DNA from: Verrucomicrobiota bacterium
GTDB lineage: Bacteria > Verrucomicrobiota > Verrucomicrobiia > Verrucomicrobiales > DEV007
Assembly (NCBI GenBank): GCA_030625775.1
Contig: DAOUQC010000039.1
Location: 1-42,774, forward strand
DNA: 42,774 nucleotides
Direction of reading: 5' to 3'
Position 1 is the stretch's first letter. Each line of letters starts with the position of its first letter. A model generated the notes under the pieces. The model worked only from the letters and a program-made list of their open reading frames with translations. It was not told where the DNA came from and ran no database searches. Position numbers and translations under genes: made by a program. Positions 33,384-41,287 of the stretch are shown here, piece after piece.

Positions 33384-34922
33384 TCAATGCAAAAAGTGAC
33401 GATGGCCGGTGAAGACCATTGCAATGCCCCGCTCATTCGCAGCGGCAATCACTTCTTCATCGCGAATGGAACCACCAGGTTGAATAATCGCCGTTGCCCC
33501 CGCATCTGCTGCTGCAATCAAGCCGTCGGCAAAAGGGAACATCGCGTCACTTGCCGCGACACTTCCTTCTAAGCTCAAGCCGGCTTGCTTGGCTTTCCAT
33601 ACGGCTAGACGCCCGGCATCAACCCTGGCCATCTGCCCCGCACCGATCCCCAAAGTGCGGTCATTGCTTGAAAATACGATGGCGTTGGATTTGACATGCT
33701 TGACTACTCGCCAGGCAAATCGCATCGCTTCGATTTCTTCAGCCGTAGGAGGACGGTCGGTTACTACCTTTTCCTCGATTTTATCCAGCCCTAGAGCCAC
33801 GGGGTCGGCATCCATCACCATCAATCCTCCCGGCACCGAGCGGATCGTAGGATCTTTCAAAGTGGCCGCAAAACTATCATTCACCTGGATCAGCCGCAGG
33901 TTTTTCTTTTTCTGCAAAACCGCACGGGCATCACTCTCGAATTCAGGGGCAATAATCACGTCAGTGAAAATTTCTGAAATCACCCGGGCCAAATTAACCG
34001 TCAAGGGACGGTTGCAGACGATCACTCCACCAAAGGGAGCCTGTTTATCTGTTTCAAAGGCTTTTTCCCAGGCCGCTCGCAAGTCTTCATCATCTGCACC
34101 AAGCCCGCAAGGGTTGGTGTGTTTCAAAATTCCCACTGCAGGACGGCGGAACTCGTGGATCAACTCAGCCGCGGCACCTATATCCAGCACATTGGTGTAA
34201 GAAAGTCCCTTACCCTGCAGTTGTTTGAAATGATCACTGAAATTTCCATAGAGGGAGGCTTCCTGATGAGGGTTCTCCCCGTATCGGAGCACCGTGTCCA
34301 AAGGCAGCGAAACAGAGAAAGAACTCTCGGTCTCCTGACTTTCATTCAAGTAGGCCGCAATCACACGGTCATAAGTGGCCGTACGTTGAAAAACTTTAAT
34401 CGCCAGCCTCTCACGGGTTTTCAGGGTGCTTTTCCAGTCATTGCCATCAAGCTCCACCAGAATACCTTCGTAATCTTCAGGATCAACCACCACCGTCACT
34501 GACTGATAGTTTTTGGCCGCAGATCGCAACATGGAAGGACCTCCGATATCGATTTGTTCAATCGCAACATCCAGGGTCACATCTTCTTTTGCTATGGTTT
34601 CTTCAAAAGGATAGAGATTAACCACTACCATATCGATCGGCTCGATCTCGTTTTTTTCAGCCTGCTCCACATGGCCCTCGTCATCCCTGCGATAGAGCAA
34701 GCCCCCATGAACCTTGGGATGAAGCGTTTTGATTCGGCCCTCGAATAGTTCAGGGAAGCCAGTGAATTCCGATACGTCTTTCACCGGGATATCGAGTTTT
34801 CGAATGAAACCCGCTGTCCCTCCGGTAGAAAGAATCTCAACCCCCTTTTCATGCAGCCGTCGAACCAGAGGCTCCAGACCAGACTTGTCAGACACAGAAA
34901 TCAATGCACGCTTTATGCTCAT
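33384..34922 (-). CDS. purH: Bifunctional AICAR formyltransferase/IMP cyclohydrolase
   Basis: A 512-residue protein of normal PurH length. The start at MSIKRALISVSDKSG (34922) is chosen because PurH usually begins this way; the open frame continues 42 codons upstream without protein-like sequence, and another ATG lies at 34946. The N-terminal IMP cyclohydrolase (MGS-like) domain has VEILSTGGTAGFI, FPELFEGRIKTLHPKVHGG and IGGPSMLRSAAKN. The C-terminal transformylase has LRYGENPHQEASLYG, LKHTNPCGLG, KHVKSNAIVF, GIGAGQMARVDA and SDAMFPFADGL. It carries out the last two steps of IMP synthesis. It is divergent from rplM across a 263-bp gap and appears monocistronic. Confidence 0.96.
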   Translation of the reverse strand: MSIKRALISVSDKSGLEPLVRRLHEKGVEILSTGGTAGFIRKLDIPVKDVSEFTGFPELFEGRIKTLHPKVHGGLLYRRDDEGHVEQAEKNEIEPIDMVVVNLYPFEETIAKEDVTLDVAIEQIDIGGPSMLRSAAKNYQSVTVVVDPEDYEGILVELDGNDWKSTLKTRERLAIKVFQRTATYDRVIAAYLNESQETESSFSVSLPLDTVLRYGENPHQEASLYGNFSDHFKQLQGKGLSYTNVLDIGAAAELIHEFRRPAVGILKHTNPCGLGADDEDLRAAWEKAFETDKQAPFGGVIVCNRPLTVNLARVISEIFTDVIIAPEFESDARAVLQKKKNLRLIQVNDSFAATLKDPTIRSVPGGLMVMDADPVALGLDKIEEKVVTDRPPTAEEIEAMRFAWRVVKHVKSNAIVFSSNDRTLGIGAGQMARVDAGRLAVWKAKQAGLSLEGSVAASDAMFPFADGLIAAADAGATAIIQPGGSIRDEEVIAAANERGIAMVFTGHRHFLH

Positions 34923-35064
34923 CGTTTTTGAAATGTTCTTTGCCATGGAAAAATGGCGATGGCCAGAATTACCACGGAACCCAATGGGTGCAAGACCAAA
35001 GTCACCGCAAAGAACAAAGATTAGCAAATATAAACAAATATCGAGCAAATTCCCTCAGAGTGGG

Positions 35065-35092
35065 TTGACAACGCGCCCTAGCCCTCTAAAGT
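35065..35092 (+). promoter_or_regulatory. Sigma-70-like promoter of rplM-rpsI
   Basis: TTGACA at 35065-35070 and TAAAGT at 35087-35092 are separated by 16 bases. The pair lies about 93 bp before the rplM ATG, in the divergent gap with purH. The -35 is perfect and the -10 is fair. Confidence 0.5.
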
Positions 35093-35185
35093 TGCGCTCC
35101 TCGTCATCGAACCTTTACAGAAACAGGGTTGGTGAAGATAAAAGCCGTATTATTGAGAATATTTTCTCCTGCACTTACGCCGCAA

Positions 35186-35626
35186 ATGAAAGCTACAAAA
35201 ACTTTTTCAGCCAAAGCCGAAGAAATCGACCGCAAATGGTATGTGATCGATGCTGACGGACAAATCCTCGGAGACGTCGCCGTCAAAGCCGCCAACCTTC
35301 TACGTGGTAAAGGGAAGCCCCTTTTCACCCCTCATTGTGACTGTGGAGACTTTGTGGTCGTCATCAATGCGGAAAAAGTCACCTTGTCCGGCAAAAAGGA
35401 AGAAAAGAAGATCTACACCAGCTATTCTGGCTATGTCGGTGGACAAAAAACCGAAACGCCGCGCTCAATTCGTGAAAGACATCCCGAATTGCTGATTGAA
35501 AAAGCTGTCACCGGGATGATCCCGCACAACCGTCTTGGACGCGCTATTCTTAAAAAACTGAATGTTTATGCCGGCAACGAGCATCCACATGCAGCACAAA
35601 ACCCAGAAGCATACAGCCTCACCTGA
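35186..35626 (+). CDS. rplM: 50S ribosomal protein L13
   Basis: A 146-residue product starting at MKATKTFSAK (35186); the frame opens earlier, but this is the standard L13 N-terminus. Landmarks are RKWYVIDADGQILGDVA, NLLRGKGKPLFTPHCDCGDF, VVVINAEKVTLSGKK, ERHPELLIEKAVTGMIPHN and LGRAILKKLNVYAGNEHPH. Part of the large ribosomal subunit. It precedes rpsI by 28 bp, the usual bacterial rplM-rpsI operon. Confidence 0.97.
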   Translation: MKATKTFSAKAEEIDRKWYVIDADGQILGDVAVKAANLLRGKGKPLFTPHCDCGDFVVVINAEKVTLSGKKEEKKIYTSYSGYVGGQKTETPRSIRERHPELLIEKAVTGMIPHNRLGRAILKKLNVYAGNEHPHAAQNPEAYSLT

Positions 35627-35654
35627 TTTTACTGATACTGATCCCTATTTATTT

Positions 35655-36050
35655 ATGAGCACCGCTACTCTTGCAACTGCCACTGGCCGCCGTAAAAACG
35701 CTGTCGCCAGAGTTCAACTCAAATCTGGTTCCGGTAAGATTACCGTCAACAACCGCCCGATGGAAGAGTACTTCCCGACTCTGGCACTGCAGAATCAACT
35801 GATTGAGCCGCTGCAGGTTGCCCAGGTAAACAATCAATACGATATCGACGTGAAAGCTCACGGCGGTGGAGTCACCGGACAAATCGGAGCAATCAAGATG
35901 GGCATTTCCCGTGCCCTGACTGATATTGACTCCGAACTGCGTCCCCCACTTAAAAGCAAAGGTTTGCTCAGGCGTGACAGCCGCATGAAAGAACGTAAAA
36001 AACCAGGACAACCCGGTGCGCGCAAACGCTTCCAGTTTTCCAAACGTTAA
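35655..36050 (+). CDS. rpsI: 30S ribosomal protein S9
   Basis: A 131-residue product starting at the ATG at 35655. Landmarks are ATGRRKNAVARVQLKSGSGK, GGGVTGQIGAIKMGISRALT, and the C-terminal tail LLRRDSRMKERKKPGQPGAR ending in FSKR. The tail reaches the tRNA-binding P site. Second gene of rplM-rpsI. A strong terminator follows 23 bp after the stop. Confidence 0.97.
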   Translation: MSTATLATATGRRKNAVARVQLKSGSGKITVNNRPMEEYFPTLALQNQLIEPLQVAQVNNQYDIDVKAHGGGVTGQIGAIKMGISRALTDIDSELRPPLKSKGLLRRDSRMKERKKPGQPGARKRFQFSKR

Positions 36051-36073
36051 TCGGCAAAATACAGCCACTTTTC

Positions 36074-36103
36074 AAAAGGAGCCGCATTCCGGCTCCTTTT
36101 TTT
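36074..36103 (+). terminator. Intrinsic terminator of rplM-rpsI
   Basis: AAAAGGAGCCG (36074-36084) pairs perfectly with CGGCTCCTTTT (36090-36100), loop CATTC, followed by TTT within a seven-T run. A classic rho-independent terminator. Confidence 0.92.
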
Positions 36104-36211
36104 GTGTCTTTAAAGCCAGACCCGGTAATTCATCTTCCCGCCACATGGATTCCATTGACGGATGCCCTGCTTGGCGACTTATTAAGCAGGGTGAAATATC
36201 CCGTCAGTATC

Positions 36212-37177
36212 ATGAAAAAAACTTTCCGTATTTTCTCACTTGGCAGCATGGGTATCACCATTTTCTACCTTTGCCTGGTTCCCCCTGTTTCTGCTCAATC
36301 GGATCCTTCAAAGCCGTCCACAAGCCCTTGGATCGCTGACTTCCAAGCAGCCAAAAAAAGAGCTGCTGCCGAAAAAAAGGATATCGCTCTGCTTTTTACT
36401 GCCAGTGACTGGCTCGATCTGGCAAAAACTTTTGATGAAAAAATCCTCTCCCAGCCAAGTTTCCTCAATTTGGCAAGTCCCCAATACATGCTCGTTCGAC
36501 TTGATTTTCCTGAGAATGCCAACCAGCAAAGCAAGCAAACCACCGCTCAAAACCAACTGTTGATGCGTGCCTACCGGGTCAGGGGTTTGCCCACTCTCGT
36601 TTTGACCGATGAGCTGGGACGCCCTTATGCGATCACGGGTTACCATGGCGGAGGCCTGGAAGCCTGGCTTGAGGAGTTCAATCAACTGCACCAGACCCGG
36701 GAAAAACGTGACCGCCTCTTTGCCGAAGCAAAAAAAACCGCGGGTGTCGAACGAGCCCAATTACTTGCCCAGGCTCTGCCCGACTTGCCAGGCAACATCG
36801 CCGCCAGATTTTATCAAAATATCATGAGTGAGGTTATCAAGCTTGATCCTGAAAACCAGACCGGACGAGTCGTTTATTACCAATCGCTCATTGCCGACGT
36901 GCAGTACGCTGACCAAATGCAAAAACTTGCCCGCGAAGGCAGCGACGCAAAAATGCTGAAGCTTAGCGATTATTACCTCAAAACCGGAAACCTCAGTAAA
37001 ACATCACGACAAATTGTGCTTTTTAACAAACTTAGCGTCTACAAAAAACAGAGAGCCACAGAATTGGTAACAAAAACCCTGCTGGAAATTATAAAAACGG
37101 ATCCCAGCACCTCGCAGGGAAAAGAGGCTGCCATGTTACTCAAAAAAAACGGCCCCAATTCAGAAAAAAATAATTAG
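36212..37177 (+). CDS. Secreted thioredoxin-fold protein lacking the CXXC pair
   Basis: A 321-residue product starting at MKKT (36212). The longer open frame upstream is not protein-like at its beginning. The signal peptide ends near PVSAQ (25-29). The thioredoxin-like domain at about 40-165 contains LFTASDWLDLAKTFDEKI and the cis-proline region RVRGLPTLVLTDELGRPYA. Relatives in this phylum read S-D-W-C-x-x-C-K. Here both cysteines are replaced (Leu68-Asp-Leu-Ala71), so no thiol-disulfide exchange is possible at that site. A helical region follows (about 180-310), perhaps TPR-like. It is separated from rpsI by a terminator, so it has its own promoter. Confidence 0.82.
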   Translation: MKKTFRIFSLGSMGITIFYLCLVPPVSAQSDPSKPSTSPWIADFQAAKKRAAAEKKDIALLFTASDWLDLAKTFDEKILSQPSFLNLASPQYMLVRLDFPENANQQSKQTTAQNQLLMRAYRVRGLPTLVLTDELGRPYAITGYHGGGLEAWLEEFNQLHQTREKRDRLFAEAKKTAGVERAQLLAQALPDLPGNIAARFYQNIMSEVIKLDPENQTGRVVYYQSLIADVQYADQMQKLAREGSDAKMLKLSDYYLKTGNLSKTSRQIVLFNKLSVYKKQRATELVTKTLLEIIKTDPSTSQGKEAAMLLKKNGPNSEKNN

Positions 37178-37249
37178 CCGAACCTCCATCCCTATAACGC
37201 AATGATCACCACTTCCGCATCCCGGACAAAATCTGAACATGTAATACCT

Positions 37250-37828
37250 ATGCGTCGTATTTCTTTGCTGATACTTTCTGCAATACTCCCCATGCTAAGC
37301 CAATGCGGAGGAATCGGTGGATACAAATCGATTTCCTATTCCAAAGGCAAACTGGCAACTCCTCCCACCACCCTCTCCCAGCGGGACTACCCCTTTGACT
37401 CAAAGGGCCGCTACCGCACCGACTGGGTTAAGAGCGGATCCACTAAAAAACGATCTAAATCTTCTTTTGTTACCGCCGCGGCACCTCCGGCCCAGCCAAG
37501 CGTAGCCCAAAGCCCCCCGAAAACCAGCTCCCGCAAAAGCAAATCCAAACAGTCCAGCAAAACGATGACGGTGGCGTCAAATACAACGCGCAGCTCAAAA
37601 CCCAAGTCTCCCCCACCTCCGGTTTACACGCCCCCCCCTGCACCCACCCTGCCAAAACCCAAAGCCTCCACTCCAAAAAAACCGCAAGCCCGCTACCACA
37701 ATATAGCCAAAGGAGATACCCTGTGGGGTATCAGCCGACGTTATAAAGTTAGCATTCCTGCCATCAAAACAGCTAACGGATTAAGCTCCGACTTAATTCG
37801 TCCCGGCCAAACCCTGCGCATCCCTTGA
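37250..37828 (+). CDS. LysM-domain cell-wall protein (copy 1)
   Basis: A 192-residue product starting at MRRISLL (37250); the frame opens 16 codons earlier. A hydrophobic leader ends in PMLSQCGG, a possible lipobox with an unusual Gln at the -1 position, so lipidation is uncertain. A long Ser/Lys/Pro-rich linker (about 65-148) leads to one C-terminal LysM domain, KGDTLWGISRRYKVSIPAIK and ending in RPGQTLRIP, which binds peptidoglycan. The 39-residue LysM segment is closely similar to that of the gene at 38657. It is convergent with the SET gene 18 bp away. Confidence 0.87.
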   Translation: MRRISLLILSAILPMLSQCGGIGGYKSISYSKGKLATPPTTLSQRDYPFDSKGRYRTDWVKSGSTKKRSKSSFVTAAAPPAQPSVAQSPPKTSSRKSKSKQSSKTMTVASNTTRSSKPKSPPPPVYTPPPAPTLPKPKASTPKKPQARYHNIAKGDTLWGISRRYKVSIPAIKTANGLSSDLIRPGQTLRIP

Positions 37829-37831
37829 CGG

Positions 37832-37856
37832 GGAGCCGGCACGGCTTCACTTTTTT
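37832..37856 (+). terminator. Intrinsic terminator of LysM copy 1, overlapping the SET gene end
   Basis: GGAGCCG (37832-37838) pairs with CGGCTTC (37842-37848) with one G-U wobble and a 3-base loop; six T follow (37851-37856). It overlaps the last codons and stop of the convergent SET gene, where the T run is read as Lys-Lys. Confidence 0.72.
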
Positions 37857-38425
37857 CTACCCTTCTTCTTTTTCCGATCCTTTTCCAGCCGCTTAATTTC
37901 CTTCTGCTCTCTCTTCTTCAGCTTGGCCAAACGCTTCTTTAGCTTTTTATGCAAGGCAGGCCAATACTCTTCTCCGGCTATAAAACCCACACAGCTATCC
38001 GTTCCGCAACGACAGGGGTGATCGTCGTAATTTTCCAAGTCAAAACCATAGTTAAAACCCAACTCATCACCTTTCTCAATCCCCCTCAAAGCAACGATCC
38101 ATATTTTTCCACGGATCACCTGGGCTTCACAGTTGGGTTCACAGGTGTGGTTGATCAAGCGGGCGTCATTCCACGACACATCACCGTCAATGTCATAGCG
38201 CTTGTTCAAAATAAACAAATAAACCGCGGCATCCCCGGTTTTTTTAGCCTTTTCAAACTGAGCCCAACCTCTCCGATCCGATTCCTTCTTGGTAATTTTT
38301 TCACCCAGATATTCTAAAATACGCGCCCCTTCGGGAATATCACTAAGAGCAAAAACTCCATTGCCGTGAACTTTCGACTTGCGAATTTTATGCCAAACAA
38401 GCGGATCTCCTGAAATTTTTGTCAT
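37847..38425 (-). CDS. SET-domain protein (putative protein-lysine methyltransferase)
   Basis: A 192-residue protein. SET landmarks are KSKVHGNGVFALSDIPEGA (about 17-35), the cofactor and active-site motif RLINHTCEPNC (89-99), and GDELGFNYGFD (119-129) with the catalytic-type Tyr126. A post-SET zinc cluster has Cys99, Cys138, Cys140 and Cys145 (HPCRCGTDSCVGFI). The last ~40 residues are Lys-rich. The family transfers methyl groups from S-adenosylmethionine to lysine. In bacteria the targets are mostly unknown; histone-like or ribosomal proteins are candidates. It lies between two LysM genes on the opposite strand. Confidence 0.9.
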   Translation of the reverse strand: MTKISGDPLVWHKIRKSKVHGNGVFALSDIPEGARILEYLGEKITKKESDRRGWAQFEKAKKTGDAAVYLFILNKRYDIDGDVSWNDARLINHTCEPNCEAQVIRGKIWIVALRGIEKGDELGFNYGFDLENYDDHPCRCGTDSCVGFIAGEEYWPALHKKLKKRLAKLKKREQKEIKRLEKDRKKKKGRKK

Positions 38426-38656
38426 ATTGAAATTTGATGGCTATTTTTTCCAAAGCACAAGGGCTCGCATCTATCGAGTCTGCTTGCCTGCAATTTTGAT
38501 CAATTCGGAACACCTCACAACAGCTGCCTAAGTTCACCACAGGCGCCCCCTTTGGCAAGCACTTCAATTACACCAAAACAATACAATACAAAGACTTGCA
38601 TTATTATTTCGGATATCTTAACTTTTTCCGCATTCACTCAACACACTACGACTCAA

Positions 38657-39061
38657 ATGAACCATTCCCGCATCATCCGCAGTCTGCTATTCCTCACTGT
38701 GACACTCGTTTCAGTGTCTTGTATAACCAAGCAGAGTTCCGACCCCTATTCCAACAGCAATCCCTACTACGGCCCCCAAGGTGCCTACGGCGACAATAAC
38801 GCAGGGGCACAGCCTGTTCCTGATTCCAGTGGCTACGTAGCTCCCGCCCCGGCTGAAGCCAATTATTCAGCTCCACCTGCAGCTGCCTACAAAGCTCCTG
38901 CCAGCAGTGGCGGTGGTGGTTCTAAATCGCACACCGTTTCCAAGGGCGACACTCTCTATGGATTGGCACGCCGCTACGGCACCTCGGTTAATGCCATCAA
39001 AAACGCCAATGGACTTAATTCCGACCTCATCCGCCTGGGCCAGAAGTTGAGAATCCCTTAA
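38657..39061 (+). CDS. LysM-domain lipoprotein (copy 2)
   Basis: A 134-residue product starting at [13 protein letters not shown] (38657); the frame opens 35 codons earlier without protein-like sequence. The leader ends in LVSVSC, a plausible lipobox with Cys22. The mature protein has an Asn/Tyr/Pro/Gly-rich linker and one LysM domain (about 92-134), [20 protein letters not shown] and ending in GQKLRIP. It probably anchors in a membrane and binds peptidoglycan. It is a paralogue of the gene at 37250, with the SET gene between them. Confidence 0.88.
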   Translation: MNHSRIIRSLLFLTVTLVSVSCITKQSSDPYSNSNPYYGPQGAYGDNNAGAQPVPDSSGYVAPAPAEANYSAPPAAAYKAPASSGGGGSKSHTVSKGDTLYGLARRYGTSVNAIKNANGLNSDLIRLGQKLRIP

Positions 39062-39080
39062 ACCACTCTTAGCAAATTCA

Positions 39081-39123
39081 TCCCCCTGTCACACCATCTC
39101 GGTTGTGGCAGGGGATTTTTTTT
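39081..39123 (+). terminator. Intrinsic terminator of LysM copy 2, spanning the eboD stop
   Basis: TCCCCCTGTCACA (39081-39093) pairs with TGTGGCAGGGGA (39104-39115) with one bulged C and one G-U wobble, followed by eight T. The hairpin spans the stop codon of the opposite-strand eboD, where the T run is read as Lys-Lys. Confidence 0.78.
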
Positions 39124-40279
39124 GTTCATCACTCATCGCCGGCAAACGGTCAAACGAACGCTTTTTTAAATCTGCCAGAGCTTTTGCCACCGCCACTTCA
39201 TCCATGGTATGAACCTCCAGTTTTTCACCGATCGCAGGCACCAGGGTGATCGTCAGCTCTCCTCCCAGGTGTTCGCGAAACTCTTCAATCCCCTGCAAAA
39301 CCACCGACTCTCCGTCCGGGCCCGGTATCTCCAGAAAATTCGACCATAAATCGAAACCCACTCCTTCAATCAAACCGAGAATCCGTTCCGCCGTGCTTTC
39401 ATCCAAAATTCCAACCCGCACCGAATACAGCAGATCAACCGCCATACCGATCGCCACCGCTTCGCCATGACTGACGGCAAATTTCGACAGCTGCTCCAAT
39501 TTGTGCGCCACCCAATGACCAAAATCCAAAGGACGCGCCGAACCATACTCAAAAGGGTCGCCACCGGTCGCAATGTGCTCTACATGCAACTCCGCACTAC
39601 GACGAATTGCCATTTCCATGGCCGCCGGCTCGAGTTGGGCAAGCTGTTCACGACTCGATTCCAAATCCTCGTAAAATACCCCGTCACGAATCAAGGCCAC
39701 CTTGATCGCTTCGATAATCCCATCCCGTCGATCCCGCTCCGACAAAGAAGTCAAAAAATCAAAGTCATTGATCACCACATGAGGCACTGAAAAAGTTCCC
39801 ACCCAATTCTTTTTACCAAACTGATTCACCCCGTTTTTCACCCCTACACCTCCGTCTCCCTGACTCAGCGTCGTCGTTGGCACACGCACCAGGCGCACCC
39901 CCCGGTGAGCCGTCGCCGCTCCAAAACCAACCATGTCGAGAAAAGCCCCGCCCCCAATAGCCACCACATAGGAATGGCGGCACAATCCGTAACGATTGAT
40001 CTCATCCCACACCGATTCAACCAAACGCCATTCGTTTTTACACGCTTCTCCCCCAGGCAAAATCACCGGACGTGCGACCAGTTCAAGGCTATTCGAATGG
40101 ACCGAAGCATAAGTTTCGATCGCCTCCATCAAAGCTCCATTTTCCCGCAGTAAACCTTCGTCGATAAATACCAGTATCCGGCTTCGCCCTTCCTTCCCGT
40201 CCGCCAGCTCATCGGCCAGGATTGGGTTGTCGGCAGCAAACACCCCGTGGGTAAAAACCACGCGGTGTCGATAATCCAT
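39089..40279 (-). CDS. eboD: EboD, 3-dehydroquinate synthase-like enzyme of the Ebo cluster
   Basis: A 396-residue product starting at MDYRHRVVFTHGVFAADNP (40279), where AAAGGA lies about 10 bases upstream. The open frame runs to 40378, and an ATG at 40300 is the alternative. EboD-specific phrases are ILPGGEACKNEW, LCRHSYVVAIGGGAFLDMVG, FGAATAHRGVRLVRVPTTTL, GDGGVGVKNGVNQFGKKN and EAIKVALIRDGVF. The three metal ligands of the dehydroquinate-synthase fold are present (Glu in IIEAIK, His in DFGHWVAH and in VSHGEAVAIG). It is NAD- and metal-dependent; the product is unknown but is a cyclitol by family analogy. It follows eboC by about 100 bp. The call rests on the neighbouring eboC and eboE as well as the motifs. 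Confidence 0.9.
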   Translation of the reverse strand: MDYRHRVVFTHGVFAADNPILADELADGKEGRSRILVFIDEGLLRENGALMEAIETYASVHSNSLELVARPVILPGGEACKNEWRLVESVWDEINRYGLCRHSYVVAIGGGAFLDMVGFGAATAHRGVRLVRVPTTTLSQGDGGVGVKNGVNQFGKKNWVGTFSVPHVVINDFDFLTSLSERDRRDGIIEAIKVALIRDGVFYEDLESSREQLAQLEPAAMEMAIRRSAELHVEHIATGGDPFEYGSARPLDFGHWVAHKLEQLSKFAVSHGEAVAIGMAVDLLYSVRVGILDESTAERILGLIEGVGFDLWSNFLEIPGPDGESVVLQGIEEFREHLGGELTITLVPAIGEKLEVHTMDEVAVAKALADLKKRSFDRLPAMSDEQKKSPATTEMV

Positions 40280-40378
40280 CTGGATATTCCTTTCAATCAT
40301 CTCGTTGATCTGGGGGCAAAAAGAAAGCGTCGCCCGAGATTGCACCAGCGTCAAGAAAGTCGAACGACGAAAGCACAC

Positions 40379-41254
40379 TCAAGTTGCTGGAATCCACCGC
40401 TGCGCCAACAGAGTTATTACTAAAAGACCAGCACAAATCGGCCAGAAAATAATGCCGAACTGAGCCAGGGCAATGAGATCCACCAGGATAATTCCCGCCA
40501 ATAAAGCAGAGACAAATTTTCCGATACGGTCGGGGCGAGTGGAACGCAATTGTCTCGAAGCGTAAAGCATCCAAATTACAAATAAAGCCATCGCACCTAT
40601 TTCACTCGCAAGCATTCCTTCGCCCCCCCCTTCACTCATTACCACTAAACCTATTAATATCGGTATAAACAACAGTCTTTTCCCCACCCTGCCCACCTTG
40701 CCGCCAGTGCTTTCCCCACGAGCCGCAATGGTGATTCCTACTATGTAAGTGAAAAGGCCTGTAGCAAAGATGAGCACTTCACTAGAAATTTTATCTCCAC
40801 CGTCAACCGCCGCTGAAGCCGCCACCACATAAACCAAAAACCGACAGGCCCCCATGGCCAGCACGGCCCCTTTCCACCGCTTGTGGGTCCAATCGTATAA
40901 AATAATTGCATACACCAAAGCCAATGAAAAATACCAAACGGCATCAGTGAAAAGAATGATCAGCAAAATCCCTGCTAACATCTGCCCCCAGCCCAAGCGC
41001 CACACCGCCGTCACTGAAATCGCCCCCGCTGGCACTGGCCGGTCCACCGCGTGTTTTGTATCCCACTCCACATCAAAGGCATCGTTCAAAGTCATCCCCC
41101 CGACATAGAGCAAACTCACCCCCGCCATCATCCACCACAATTCTCCGGTCCAGGATCCTCCTGCCAGAAACCAACCCGCCATCACATTGGTCCACACCGT
41201 CGGCAGATTCGACATCCGCCCAAGCACCAGAATGGTTCGCAGGTGTTTTAACAT
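40379..41254 (-). CDS. eboC: EboC, UbiA-like prenyltransferase-family membrane protein
   Basis: A 291-residue product starting at MLKHLRTILVLGRMSNLPTV (41254), where TAGGATC lies just upstream; an ATG ten codons earlier is the alternative. About eight membrane helices are visible. The first aspartate-rich motif of the UbiA superfamily is present as NDAFDVEWD (57-65), followed by DRPVPAGAIS. The second region reads YDWTHKRWKGAVLAMGACR, the EboC-like form of the usual DxxxD site. UbiA-fold enzymes attach prenyl groups to aromatic or cyclic acceptors. EboC works with EboD and EboE in moving or modifying a metabolite. It sits 33 bp after eboE. Confidence 0.88.
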   Translation of the reverse strand: MLKHLRTILVLGRMSNLPTVWTNVMAGWFLAGGSWTGELWWMMAGVSLLYVGGMTLNDAFDVEWDTKHAVDRPVPAGAISVTAVWRLGWGQMLAGILLIILFTDAVWYFSLALVYAIILYDWTHKRWKGAVLAMGACRFLVYVVAASAAVDGGDKISSEVLIFATGLFTYIVGITIAARGESTGGKVGRVGKRLLFIPILIGLVVMSEGGGEGMLASEIGAMALFVIWMLYASRQLRSTRPDRIGKFVSALLAGIILVDLIALAQFGIIFWPICAGLLVITLLAQRWIPAT

Positions 41255-41287
41255 ATTAGATCCTATCCCGAACTCCCTATCCACATT

